A stretch of DNA of 64,000 nt from Glycine soja (lineage: Eukaryota; Streptophyta; Magnoliopsida; Fabales; Fabaceae): positions 17,379,173 to 17,443,172 of the forward strand of contig NC_041011.1 in assembly GCF_004193775.1 (NCBI RefSeq). The letters are read 5' to 3'. Under the pieces are notes generated by a model. That model ran no database searches. It was not told the origin of the DNA and saw nothing but the letters and a program-made list of their open reading frames with translations. A program made the translations under genes and the position numbers. Within the stretch, counting starts at the first letter, position 1; each line of letters opens with the position of its first letter. Below, in pieces: positions 24,009 through 35,057 of the stretch.

Positions 24009-25629
24009 AAACCCCCATACTTAGCCTTTTGCACTCCTGGGCCAAATGAAATAAAGAACAAAATCCAAGGATATCAAAGAGAGAAAAACAAAAACATTTA
24101 CATATTTCTCAATGAACATCAAGGAATGAATGAAATGGGTAACATCTAACATGAGAGAAAAAATCATCCAAGCAACCCAATCATGGAAAAATAGTTAATC
24201 AGCTCAATAATAAAAAATGATTAAGCCTTACAAGATATACACTCTATCTCTCAAGTGTCTAGGCTACTGTTTACTCTCGAAGCACCCATGAAAACAAAAA
24301 TCACATAGACTTAGCAAAATTCTAAAATTGACAAACAACTTGACAAACACATGCACATGAGGATCAAAAGGACTTTAAAGGTTGTAATGGGGCCAAGGAC
24401 AAGGTAGGGAAAAAAATATGGAATAAGTTGCTAAATCCCAAAGGAATAGAGGAGCTATGGGAAATAAGTGGAAATTAAGCACAAGTAGTAAACCCAAACC
24501 CTCTAATATCAACAAAATCAACCAAGGCTCCTAAATCAAGTCCTCATAACAAGACCTCATTTATTCAATTTCACTTCTATTCTTCTTTTTTTTTTTTTTT
24601 GAACAGTAAGAATTTGCAAAATTTGTAGCAATAATTTTTTTTTTTCAATTTTTTTTCTCTTTTTTTTTCTGAATAGTACGAATTTGAAGATTAGAGCAAG
24701 AACTAAGCAATATACAGATACATCAAGCATGGCCAAAATAAAACATTAAGCATGGCCAAAAATTATATCTTTCAATGAAACATACCCCCACACTTATTCC
24801 CAACTTATTCCCAAAACAATTCCAAAGCTCCAAAATTCCTTAAGGGTAAGTGATATCATGGTTTTTCACTTAAGGCTTGTAATGAGCTTCAAAACAAAGA
24901 AAGGGGACATAGGCTCAAAGGGCTATCAAAGGAATTAATTCAAGGTAAGTCCATTTGGCTAGAAGCTTATAAGAACAAAATTGCCTAAATCATTTCCAAA
25001 TATGCATGTGAATTAGGAAGCATCAACAAGAATCAAGCCAAGGCTATTGTGCAAGCAATCAATGGGGCAAAACACACCAAAATATTATGATGATGGATGG
25101 CTCAAATTCTCACAAAGGTAAACTTATCACTTTCAAATTGAGCTTTCAAAATTATCCATGACATGTAGAGGAAAAACAAGGATTTCAAATCACAAAATTT
25201 CAAGAGACTTTATTTTCAGAACAATTACCCATTTCTTGAACATATCCTATAATTCAAATAAAAATATGCAAAGTTGTACATGCAAACATAATTGACCTAA
25301 AATATTAAACTAGAAACCCAACAAAACTAACAAAACTAACAAATTTAACACAAACAAAACTAGCCAAACCAAAACCAAAAGAACACTCCCCCCATACTTA
25401 AACAACACATTGTCCTCAATGTAGCACAATTAAAAGATTAAAAGCAATTAAACCATCAAATAGAATCGAGCAAATGTAATAAAAGCAAAGGAGGAGATAG
25501 GAAAGAAAAAAACTCCCTAAGTCATGGTGGAAAAAGTAAGCTGAAGTAAGGAGATCTTTTGAGCAAGGACAACCCCCAATGTGTAATTGGATGCATCGCA
25601 CATTAGCTCATATGGGGTTATCCAATCAG
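24009..25629 (-). other. Duplicate of Athila 3' non-coding region
   Basis: Reverse-complement copy of about 13510-15140, including the poly-T runs (24586-24600, 24640-24668) that mirror the A runs on the left and CATTGTCCTCAA at 25408-25419. No coding region is visible. Confidence 0.85.
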
Positions 25630-27353
25630 GTGCCTAAATGATAGGGGTTGTAGTCAGTGCTCTTTTGAGGCAATGAAAGGCCTCTTTGCATTTATCATTA
25701 AAGTCAAACTCCACCTCCTTTTGCAACAAGTTGGATTGTGGAGGGCTACCCTTCTAAAATCTTTTATAAAGCGCCTGTAGAATCCTGCATGACCAAGAAA
25801 AGATCGAACCTCTCGCATGCAAGAGGGGTAAGACAATTGTGAAATAACAGAAATTTTGTAGGATCTACTTCAATGCCCTTATTGGAAATAATGTGGCTAA
25901 AAAATATACCTTGCTCAACCATAAAATGACATTTTTCAAAATTTAGAACAATGTTAGTTTCAGTGCATCTATTCAAAACCTTTTCCAGACTATCCAAACA
26001 ATCATTAAAAGAGGATCCATATACAGTGTGAAATCATCCATAAATACCTCTATGCAATTTTCTACAAAATCACTAAAAATACTAATCATGCACCGCTGGA
26101 AGGTACCAGGGGCATTGCACAGGCCGAAAGGCATCCTCCTATAGGGAGAAGTGCCGAAGGGGCAGGTGAATGTAGTCTTTTCCTGATCCTCAAAAGCAAT
26201 AGTGATTTGCATATAACCAGAAAAACCATCAAGAAACAGTAATGAGATTTACCTGCCAGGTGTTCAAGCATCTGGTCAATGAATGCAGTGGAAAATGGTC
26301 CTTTTGGTAACCTGTTTAGCCTACTATAGTCGATGCAAACTCTCCAACTTTTCTGCACCGAGTAGGAATCAACTCCTCCTTCTCATTTTTTATCACGGTG
26401 AGGCCGGTTTTCTTTGGGACTACCTGAATGGGGCTCACCCATTGGCTGTCGAAAATAGGATAAATGATTCCAGCTTGCAAAAGCTTGGTTACCTCCTTCT
26501 TCACTACATCAAGAATCACCGGGTTGAGTCTTCTCTATGGCTGTCTTACTGGTTTAGCCTCATCCTCTAAATTTATTCGATGCTTTCATGTGGATGGGCT
26601 AATACCAGGAATGTCCATCAGGGTCCAGCCTATAGCCTTTATGCTTCTTGAGAACTGTTAACAGCCTCTCCTCTTGCTCATCAGCAAGGGAGGCAGATAT
26701 AATTACTGGAAAACTTTTGCCATCATCCAAGTAAGCATATTTTAAATTTGATGGTAGAAGCTTCTCATTCTGGTGTGGTCGGCTGGATAGTGGTTAGAAA
26801 GAGATGGTTTCTCAGCCTGTACCTCATAAAGAAAGTCAGAAAGTATGTGTACTTCTTGAAACATGCTTAGTTCTTATCTGACTTTATGAAATCAATCTCA
26901 AGAGGTAAAATATCACTAGACATGTAATCAATATCAATTTCAGATTCACTCTTAGCATCAAATTCAGACATATGATCAGGTACAAATTCAGATTCAATGC
27001 ATGAAGAGTGACAGGCATGCAGATTAAATGAAGATCAGTCATGTATTCATTAACAATATGGTCAATATTTCAACACGAAATATAGAAAGATCTTCATATG
27101 GGTGTTTCATAGCATCAAGAATATTAAAATGAACAGTTATATCACCCAAAATCCATAGATAGTGTGCCTGCATATACATCTATCTTAGTTCTAGCAGTTT
27201 TCATAAAAGGTCTGCCTAGAGTGATGGAACTGATCCTTTAGAAAATCCCTCCTCCATATTCAAAATATAAAAATCAATAGGGAAAATCAGTTCACCAACT
27301 CTAACTAAGATATCCTCTATGAAACCAGCAAGATAGGCAACACTTCTATTAGC
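25630..27353 (-). pseudogene. Duplicate of Athila RT and protease end, frameshifted
   Basis: Minus-strand pieces repeat the RT of 11790-13510: SQWVSPIQVVPKKTG, SWRVCIDYSRLN, RRMPFGLCNAPGTFQRCM, VFMDDF, FYRRFIKDFRRVAL. The left copy is open from 12870 to 13508. Here the same stretch is split into at least three frames (25654-25836, 25764-25997, 25973-26212) by one-base losses, and more separate it from 26316-26519. It should not be counted as a second gene. Confidence 0.88.
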
Positions 27354-28970
27354 TGTTGGATCGAGTGGCCTCTGAATAATAAGAAGGGGGGGTTGAATTA
27401 ATTATTCCTAAACCTTTACTAATTAAAAAATTACTCTTCTAAGGCTTTTACTTATATTGTTAAGAGAATATGGAGTACAAGAGAAACTTAACAGAAAGTA
27501 AAAGCGGAAATTAAATGCACAACGGAAATTAAATGCACAGCGGAAAGTAAAAGAGTAGGGAAGAAGGAAACAAACACACAAGAGTTTTTATACTGGTTCG
27601 GCAACAACCGGTGCCTACATCCAGTCCCCAAGCGACCTGTGGTCCTTGAGATTTCTTTCAACCTTGTAAAAATCCTTTTACAAGCAAAGATCCACAAGGA
27701 TGTACCCTCCCTTGTTCTCTTTGAACTAGTGGATGTACCCTCCACTAAACTGATCCACAAAGAGTTGTACCCTCTCTTGTTCTCAGTCAAACCCAAGTAG
27801 ATGTACCCTCTACTTGTACCACAAAGGATGTACCCTCCAATGTGTTAAGACAAAGATCTCAGGCTTGTTAAACCTTTGATACTTTGTGAATGGGGATACA
27901 AAAGAATTCTCAGGCGGTTAGTCCTTTGAATACTTTTGTATTAGGGAATGGGAAGAATCAAAAGAATTCTCAGACTGTGTCGTTTTAATTCTTTGACAAG
28001 GGAGAAGGGAGACACAAAAGAATTCAGGCGGTTTGTTCCTTTGTTCTTTTGGAAAAGGAGAAGAGAGACAAAAAGAATTCAGGCGGTTAGTCCTTGACGA
28101 ATTCTTTTTGGCAAAGGGAGAGAAATGAAAAGATGAATAGCACAAGTTTTCAAGGTTTAGAAAACCAGAAAACTTTGGAAGCTTTTGTACAAAGAAGAAT
28201 TGAATGAATGAATGATTCAAAATGCAAAACAAAGCCTTTGCTTTTATAGACTCTTCATGTCTGGTCTAGAAGACCATTTAGAAGAGTTATAACTTTTAGA
28301 AAACTTAAAACCAATTTGAAAAAGTCAAAACCTTTTGAAGAGTTACATCTTTTGATATTCAGAAACAGTCACTGGTAATCGATTACCAAATAAGTGTAAT
28401 CGATTACACAAAGCTTTTATGTGAAAGGATATGACTCTTCACATTTGAATTTGAATTTCAACGTTCAAAGGCACTGGTAATCGATTACCAAAACATTGTA
28501 ATCGATTACAGCTTTTTGAAATTAATTGGAACGTTGTAAATTCAATTTGAAAACATTTTCAAAAACATTTTGCTACTGGTAATAGATTACAGAAATCTGT
28601 AATCGATTACCAGAGAGTAAAAACTCTTTGGTAAACATGTTTGTGAAAAATCATTGCTACTCAATTTTGAGAAAAACTTTTCAACTTATCTTGATTAAGC
28701 CTTCTCTTGATTCTTAAATCTTGAGTCTTGAGTCTTGAGATCTTGAACTTGAATCTTGATCTTGACTCTTAATTCCTCTTGAGTCTTGAATTCTTCTTGA
28801 TTCTATCTTGAACTCTTAAATTGTTCTTGATTCACTTGAGTTGTTCTTTGATTGATCTTTGAGCTTTTTTCATCACCCTTTGTCATTATCTTTTGTTATC
28901 ATTTATTGTTATCATCAAAACACCTTTGAATCACCCTTGATTCACCATGAAGCTTTGCTTCTACATTAGC
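27349..28970 (+). mobile_element. Duplicate of the solo LTR
   Basis: 27354-28965 (1612 bp) mirrors 10152-11784, and the flanking TTAGC/TTAGC is the reverse complement of the GCTAA duplication on the left. It is the same insertion seen twice. Confidence 0.88.
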
Positions 28971-29319
28971 TAAATGAATACCACATTAGTTGACTGCAAG
29001 GGACCAAGAGATAGAGAATTAAAAATAGACATAGGCATAACACTAACAGAAGCTCCTAAATCTTGCATGGCATTGTCAAACTTACTGTTCCCTATGATAC
29101 AAGGTATGCCTAATATACTTGGATTTTACATTTTTTCAGGGATTTGGGAACAAATTTACCAATCAATGCAGAAACATTTCTGCCCATTACTAATTCTTTC
29201 ACTTCCTTTAAGCTTCCGCTTATTAGTGCACAACTCCTTCAAGAATTTAGCATATCTTGGAATTTGCTTATTGCATCCAACAAAGGATGTTTATACCTCT
29301 ACTTTTCTAAATGTTCCAA
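28971..29319 (-). pseudogene. Duplicate of Athila protease/gag end, cut at 29319
   Basis: This mirrors about 9796-10151, including the LGASVSVMP-region and the PLLDAIKQIPRYAKF block with frame breaks. At 29319/29320 it joins, without any element end or duplication, to position 130 of the SIRE1 LTR. Confidence 0.85.
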
Positions 29320-30259
29320 GGGCTGCACAATGCACAAGGCAAGATAAAATGTCAAATGAAGAATTGAAGCTGCAGGATCCACGATGTCGGATACAATGTC
29401 CAGGACATCCTGCCCGAAAATACTGGACACATAAATCTGTTATATCTTTAACAGATTGTGCAGATCCACGATGTCGGATACAATGTCCAGGACATCCTGC
29501 CCGAAAATACTGGACACATAAATCTGTTATATCTTTAACAGATTATTGTGCAGTTAGCAACAGATTAGACGATCTATCTTTAGGAACGAATTAAAAGATA
29601 ATTAAAGTTCGAATTACAAACTTGAATAGTTCGTTCAGGGATTAGAGATAAAAACTAAAAGATCAAACATTATCTTTAGTGCAGATTTTTCAGAAGAATG
29701 ATAGATCTTATCCAGCGCAAGTTGTTGCAGCCCAGATACGTACACTGCTATATAAACATGAAGCTGCCACGAGTTTTGTACCAAGTCCGGGATTGAAGAG
29801 TTATTTTGTGAGTTTTGGGACTTGAGTGTTTTGTGAGCCACCTTGATGTCACCCTAACATCAAGTGTTGGACCTGAGTGTGTAGAGTTGATCTCTATTGT
29901 TCAGAGAGCAATCTCTGGTGTGTATTTGATTTAACTGTAAACACGGGAGAGTGTTTGAGAGGGAGTGAGAGGGTTCTCATATCTAAGAGTGGCTCTTAGG
30001 TAGAGGTTGCACGGGTAGTGGTTAGGTGAGAAGGGTGTAAACAGTGGCTGTTTGATCTTCGAACTAACACTATTTTAGTGGATTTCCTCCCTGGCTTGGT
30101 AGCCCCCAGATGTAGGTGACGTTGCACCGAACTGGGTTAACAATTCTCGTGTGTTATTTACTTGTTTAATCTGTTCATACTGTCAAATATAATCTGCATG
30201 TTCTGAAGCATGATGTCGTGACATCTGGTACGACATCTGTCATCGATATCAGAATTTCA
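29320..30259 (+). repeat. SIRE1 5' LTR, bases ~130 to end
   Basis: Begins GGGCTGCACAATGCAC and runs to ..ATCAGAATTTCA. It matches 37862-38803 with small indels confined mostly to the first ~650 bp (for example GCAGATCC for GCAGGATCC, AAGCTGCCACG for AAGGCTGCACG). TATA box CTATATAAAC at 29748-29757. Together with 19097-19225 it makes one LTR of the expected length (129 + 940 against 1071). Confidence 0.9.
29748..29757 (+). promoter_or_regulatory. SIRE1 LTR TATA box
   Basis: CTATATAAAC, also at 38291-38300 in the 3' LTR. It is the likely core promoter for the genomic RNA, about 560 bp into the LTR. Confidence 0.55.
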
Positions 30260-30261
30260 AT

Positions 30262-30273
30262 TGGTATCAGAGC
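30262..30273 (+). promoter_or_regulatory. SIRE1 primer-binding site, initiator tRNA-Met type
   Basis: TGGTATCAGAGC lies two bases after the LTR end. It is the standard plant copia primer site for tRNA-iMet. Confidence 0.9.
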
Positions 30274-30317
30274 AGGCACTCGAAATCACTGAGTGAGATC
30301 TAGGGAGATAAATTCTG

Positions 30318-33300
30318 ATGAACATGGAGAAAGAAGGAGGACCAGTGAACAGACCACCAATTCTGGATGGAACCAACTATGAATACTGGAAAGCAAGGAT
30401 GGTGGCCTTCCTCAAATCACTGGATAGCAGAACCTGGAAAGCTGTCATCAAAGGCTGGGAACATCCCAAGATGCTGGACATAGAAGGAAAGCCCACTGAT
30501 GGATTGAAGCCAGAAGAAGACTGGACAAAAGAAGAAGACGAATTGGCACTTGGAAACTCCAAAGCCTTGAATGCCCTATTCAATGGAGTTGACAAGAATA
30601 TCTTCAGACTGATCAACACATGCACTGTGGCCAAGGATGCATGGGAGATCCTGAAAACCACTCATGAAGGAACCTCCAAAGTGAAGATGTCCAGATTGCA
30701 ACTATTGGCTACAAAATTCGAAAATCTGAAGATGAAGGAGGAAGAGTGTATTCATGACTTCCACATGAACATTCTTGAAATTGCCAATGCTTTCACTGCC
30801 TTGGGAGAAAGAATGACAGATGAAAAGATGGTGAGAAAGATCCTCAGATCTTTGCCTAAGAGATTTGACATGAAAGTCACTGCAATAGAGGAGGCCCAAG
30901 ACATTTGCAACATGAGAGTAGATGAACTCATTGGTTCCCTTCAAACCTTTGAGCTAGGACTCTCGGATAGGGCTGAAAAGAAGAGCAAGAACTTGGCGTT
31001 CGTGTCCAATGATGAAGGAGAAGAAGATGAGTATGACCTGGATACTGATGAAGGTCTGACTAATGCAGTTGTGCTCCTTGGAAAACAGTTCAACAAAGTG
31101 CTGAACAGAATGGACAGGAGGCAGAAACCACATGTCAGGAACATCCCTTTCGACATCAGGAAAGGTAGTGAATACCAGAAAAGGTCAGATGAAAAACCCA
31201 GCCACAGCAAAGGAGTTCAATGCCATGGGTGTGAAGGCTATGGACACATCAAAGCTGAATGTCCCACTCATCTCAAGAAGCAGAGGAAAGGACTTTCTGT
31301 ATGTCGGTCTGATGATACAGAGAGTGAACAAGAAAGTGATTCTGACAGAGATGTGAATGCACTCACTGGGAGATTTGAATCTGCTGAAGATTCAAGTGAT
31401 ACAGATAGTGAAATCACTTTTGATGAGCTTGCTATATCCTATAGAGAACTATGCATCAAAAGTGAGAAGATTCTTCAGCAAGAAGCACAACTAAAAAAGG
31501 TCATTGCAAATCTGGAGGCTGAGAAGGAGGCACATGAAGAGGAGATCTCTGAGCTTAAAGGAGAAGTTGGTTTTCTGAACTCTAAACTGGAAAACATGAC
31601 AAAATCAATAAAGATGCTGAATAAAGGCTCAGATATGCTTGATGAGGTGCTACAGCTTGGGAAGAATGTTGGAAACCAGAGAGGACTTGGGTTTAATCAT
31701 AAATCTGCTGGCAGAATAACCATGACAGAATTTGTTCCTGCCAAAAACAGCACTGGAGCCACGATGTCACAACATCGGTCTCGACATCATGGAACGCAGC
31801 AGAAAAAGAGCAAAAGAAAGAAGTGGAGGTGTCACTACTGTGGCAAGTATGGTCACATAAAGCCCTTTTGCTATCATTTACATGGCCATCCACATCATGG
31901 AACTCAAGGTCGCAGCAGCGGAAGGAAGATGATGTGGGTTCCAAAACACAAGACTGTTAGTCTTGTTGTTCATACTTCACTTAGAGCATCAGCTAAGGAA
32001 GATTGGTACCTAGATAGCGGCTGTTCCAGACACATGACAGGAGTTAAAGAATTCCTGGTGAACATTGAACCTTGCTCCACTAGCTATGTGACATTTGGAG
32101 ATGGCTCTAAAGGAAAGATCATTGGAATGGGAAAGCTAGTCCATGATGGACTTCCTAGTCTGAACAGAGTACTGCTGGTGAAGGGACTGACTGCAAACCT
32201 GATCAGCATCAGTCAGTTGTGTGATGAAGGATTCAATGTAAACTTCACAAAGTCAGAATGCTTGGTGACAAATGAGAAGAGTGAAGTTCTAATGAAGGGC
32301 AGCAGATCAAAGGACAACTGTTACCTATGGACACCTCAAGAAACCAGTTACTCCTCCACATGTCTATTCTCCAAAGAAGATGAAGTCAGAATATGGCATC
32401 AAAGATTTGGACATCTGCACTTAAGAGGCATGAAGAAAATCATTGACAAAGGTGCTGTTAGAGGCATTCCCAATCTGAAAATAGAAGAAGGCAGAATCTG
32501 TGGTGAATGTCAGATTGGAAAGCAAGTCAAGATGTCCCACCAGAAGCTTCAACATCAGACCACTTCCAGGGTGCTGGAACTACTTCACATGGACTTGATG
32601 GGGCCTATGCAAGTTGAAAGCCTTGGAGGAAAGAGGTATGCCTATGTTGTTGTGGATGATCTCTCCAGATTTACCTGGGTCAACTTTATCAGAGAGAAAT
32701 CAGACACCTTTGAAGTATTCAAGGAGTTGAGCCTAAGACTTCAAAGAGAAAAAGACTGTGTCATCAAGAGAATCAGGAGTGACCATGGCAGAGAGTTTGA
32801 AAACAGCAAGTTTACTGAATTCTGCACGTCCGAAGGCATCACTCATGAGTTCTCTGCAGCCATTACACCACAACAAAATGGCATAGTTGAAAGGAAAAAC
32901 AGGACTTTGCAAGAAGCTGCTAGGGTCATGCTTCATGCCAAAGAACTTCCCTATAATCTCTGGGCTGAAGCCATGAACACAGCATGCTACATCCACAACA
33001 GAGTCACACTTAGAAGAGGGACTCCAACCACACTGTATGAAATCTGGAAAGGGAGGAAGCCAACTGTCAAGCACTTCCACATCTTTGGAAGTCCATGTTA
33101 CATTTTGGCAGATAGAGAGCAAAGGAGAAAGATGGATCCCAAGAGTGATGCAGGGATATTCTTGGGATACTCTACAAACAGCAGAGCATATAGAGTATTC
33201 AATTCCAGAACCAGAACTGTGATGGAATCCATCAATGTGGTTGTTGATGATCTAACTCCAGCAAGAAAGAAGGATGTCGAAGAAGATGTCAGAACATCGG

Positions 33301-35051
33301 GAGACAATGTAGCAGATACAGCTAAAAGTGCAGAAAATGCAGAAAACTCTGATTCTGCTACAGATGAACCAAACATCAATCAACCTGACAAGAGACCCTC
33401 CATTAGAATCCAGAAGATGCACCCCAAGGAGCTGATTATAGGAGATCCAAACAGAGGGGTCACTACAAGATCAAGGGAGATTGAGATTGTCTCCAATTCA
33501 TGCTTTGTCTCCAAAATTGAGCCCAAGAATGTGAAAGAGGCACTGACTGATGAGTTCTGGATCAATGCTATGCAAGAAGAATTGGGGCAATTCAAAAGGA
33601 ATGAAGTTTGGGAGCTAGTTCCTAGACCCGAGGGAACTAATGTGATTGGCACCAAGTGGATCTTCAAGAACAAAACCAATGAAGAAGGTGTTATAACCAG
33701 AAACAAGGCCAGACTTGTTGCTCAAGGCTACACTCAGATTGAAGGTGTAGACTTTGATGAAACTTTCGCTCCGGTTGCTAGACTTGAGTCCATCAGATTG
33801 TTACTTGGTGTAGCTTGCATCCTCAAATTCAAGCTGTACCAGATGGATGTGAAGAGCGCGTTTCTGAATGGATACCTGAATGAAGAAGCCTATGTGGAGC
33901 AACCAAAGGGATTTGTAGATCCAACTCATCCAGATCATGTATACAGGCTCAAGAAGGCTCTCTATGGATTGAAGCAAGCTCCAAGAGCGTGGTATGAAAG
34001 GCTAACAGAATTCCTTACTCAACAAGGGTATAGGAAGGGAGGAATTGACAAGACTCTCTTTGTCAAACAAGATGCTGAAAACTTGATGATAGCACAGATA
34101 TATGTTGATGACATTGTGTTTGGAGGGATGTCGAATGAGATGCTTCGACATTTTTTCCAACAGATGCAATCTGAATTTGAGATGAGTCTTGTTGGAGAGC
34201 TGACTTATTTTCTGGGACTCCAAGTGAAGCAGATGGAAGACTCCATATTCCTCTCACAAAGCAAGTATGCAAAGAACATTGTCAAGAAGTTTGGGATGGA
34301 AAATGCCAGCCATAAAAGAACACCTGCACCTACTCACTTGAAGCTGTCAAAAGATGAAGCTGGCACCAGTGTTGATCAAAGCCTGTACAGAAGCATGATT
34401 GGGAGCTTACTATATTTAACAGCTAGCAGACCTGACATCACCTATGCAGTAGGTGTTTGTGCAAGATATCAAGCCAATCCTAAGATAAGTCACTTGACTC
34501 AAGTAAAGAGAATCCTGAAATATGTAAATGGCACCAGTGACTATGGGATTATGTACTGTCATTGTTCAGATTCAATGCTGGTTGGGTATTGTGATGCTGA
34601 TTGGGCTGGAAGTGCAGATGACAGAAAAAGCACTTCTGGTGGATGCTTCTATTTGGGAACCAATCTTATTTCATGGTTCAGCAAGAAGCAGAACTGTGTG
34701 TCCCTATCTACTGCAGAAGCAGAGTATATTGCAGCAGGAAGCAGCTGTTCACAACTAGTTTGGATGAAGCAGATGCTTAAGGAGTACAATGTCGAACAAG
34801 ATGTCATGACATTGTACTGTGACAACTTGAGTGCTATTAATATTTCAAAAAATCCAGTTCAACACAGCAGAACCAAGCACATTGACATTCGACATCACTA
34901 TATTAGAGATCTTGTTGATGAGAAAGTTATCACACTAGAGCATGTTGACACTGAGGAACAAATAGCAGATATTTTCACAAAGGCATTGGATGCAAATCAG
35001 TTTGAAAAACTGAGGGGCAAGCTGGGCATTTGTCTGCTAGAGGATTTATAG
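30318..35051 (+). CDS. SIRE1 Gag-Pol polyprotein, intact single ORF (1577 aa)
   Basis: One ATG-started frame encodes all proteins needed for capsid formation, processing, integration and reverse transcription. Order: copia gag domain (residues ~10-230, starting near [16 protein letters not shown]), zinc knuckle C302-x2-C-x4-H-x4-C, an acidic coiled-coil-like stretch (~370-450), a second CCHC knuckle at 505, protease DSG at 566, the HHCC zinc-binding start of the integrase, and the catalytic triad D759, D822 and E858 (D-x35-E). RT follows with [12 protein letters not shown], then YVDD at 1262-1265. RNase H comes last, with YCDADWAG (~1424-1431) and STAEAEY. No stop or frameshift occurs in 4.7 kb, in contrast to the dead elements around it. 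The stop is UAG followed by CAAUUA. All residues expected of an active copia polyprotein that I can check are present. Confidence 0.95.
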   Translation: MNMEKEGGPVNRPPILDGTNYEYWKARMVAFLKSLDSRTWKAVIKGWEHPKMLDIEGKPTDGLKPEEDWTKEEDELALGNSKALNALFNGVDKNIFRLINTCTVAKDAWEILKTTHEGTSKVKMSRLQLLATKFENLKMKEEECIHDFHMNILEIANAFTALGERMTDEKMVRKILRSLPKRFDMKVTAIEEAQDICNMRVDELIGSLQTFELGLSDRAEKKSKNLAFVSNDEGEEDEYDLDTDEGLTNAVVLLGKQFNKVLNRMDRRQKPHVRNIPFDIRKGSEYQKRSDEKPSHSKGVQCHGCEGYGHIKAECPTHLKKQRKGLSVCRSDDTESEQESDSDRDVNALTGRFESAEDSSDTDSEITFDELAISYRELCIKSEKILQQEAQLKKVIANLEAEKEAHEEEISELKGEVGFLNSKLENMTKSIKMLNKGSDMLDEVLQLGKNVGNQRGLGFNHKSAGRITMTEFVPAKNSTGATMSQHRSRHHGTQQKKSKRKKWRCHYCGKYGHIKPFCYHLHGHPHHGTQGRSSGRKMMWVPKHKTVSLVVHTSLRASAKEDWYLDSGCSRHMTGVKEFLVNIEPCSTSYVTFGDGSKGKIIGMGKLVHDGLPSLNRVLLVKGLTANLISISQLCDEGFNVNFTKSECLVTNEKSEVLMKGSRSKDNCYLWTPQETSYSSTCLFSKEDEVRIWHQRFGHLHLRGMKKIIDKGAVRGIPNLKIEEGRICGECQIGKQVKMSHQKLQHQTTSRVLELLHMDLMGPMQVESLGGKRYAYVVVDDLSRFTWVNFIREKSDTFEVFKELSLRLQREKDCVIKRIRSDHGREFENSKFTEFCTSEGITHEFSAAITPQQNGIVERKNRTLQEAARVMLHAKELPYNLWAEAMNTACYIHNRVTLRRGTPTTLYEIWKGRKPTVKHFHIFGSPCYILADREQRRKMDPKSDAGIFLGYSTNSRAYRVFNSRTRTVMESINVVVDDLTPARKKDVEEDVRTSGDNVADTAKSAENAENSDSATDEPNINQPDKRPSIRIQKMHPKELIIGDPNRGVTTRSREIEIVSNSCFVSKIEPKNVKEALTDEFWINAMQEELGQFKRNEVWELVPRPEGTNVIGTKWIFKNKTNEEGVITRNKARLVAQGYTQIEGVDFDETFAPVARLESIRLLLGVACILKFKLYQMDVKSAFLNGYLNEEAYVEQPKGFVDPTHPDHVYRLKKALYGLKQAPRAWYERLTEFLTQQGYRKGGIDKTLFVKQDAENLMIAQIYVDDIVFGGMSNEMLRHFFQQMQSEFEMSLVGELTYFLGLQVKQMEDSIFLSQSKYAKNIVKKFGMENASHKRTPAPTHLKLSKDEAGTSVDQSLYRSMIGSLLYLTASRPDITYAVGVCARYQANPKISHLTQVKRILKYVNGTSDYGIMYCHCSDSMLVGYCDADWAGSADDRKSTSGGCFYLGTNLISWFSKKQNCVSLSTAEAEYIAAGSSCSQLVWMKQMLKEYNVEQDVMTLYCDNLSAINISKNPVQHSRTKHIDIRHHYIRDLVDEKVITLEHVDTEEQIADIFTKALDANQFEKLRGKLGICLLEDL

Positions 35052-35057
35052 CAATTA
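35049..35057 (+). promoter_or_regulatory. Leaky stop context UAG-CAA-UUA between pol and env-like
   Basis: The gag-pol stop is TAG followed by CAATTA, matching UAG-CARYYA, the readthrough context of tobacco mosaic virus. The frame stays open from 35052 into the env-like ORF. Stop suppression has been reported for SIRE1, and this copy keeps the signal. Confidence 0.8.

Larger units (their letters stand above)
19939..29319 (-). repeat. Inverted copy of about 9796-19232, probably an assembly artefact
   Basis: Every landmark of the left flank recurs in reverse order and orientation: SIRE1 LTR start (rc, to about 20069), copia RNase H (20070-20640), copia LTR (21101-21676), Tat LTR part (22383-22918), Athila 3' LTR (22919-24008), Athila 3' region, RT (about 25630-26600), solo LTR (27354-28965, with TTAGC duplications) and protease/gag (28971-29319). 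It ends inside the Athila gag at the base matching 9796. Paired features are slightly shorter on the right (580/576, 1096/1090, 1633/1612 bp), with single-base deletions often in homopolymers. The insertion junctions and duplications are the same as on the left, so this is a copy and not a set of independent insertions. Confidence 0.93.

Noticed and set aside
9796..29319. A giant hairpin locus or natural inverted duplication producing small RNA
   Set aside because: The gap of 100 N, the unpolished look of the right arm and exact resumption of the LTR at the same base favour an assembly fold-back. Reported as such.
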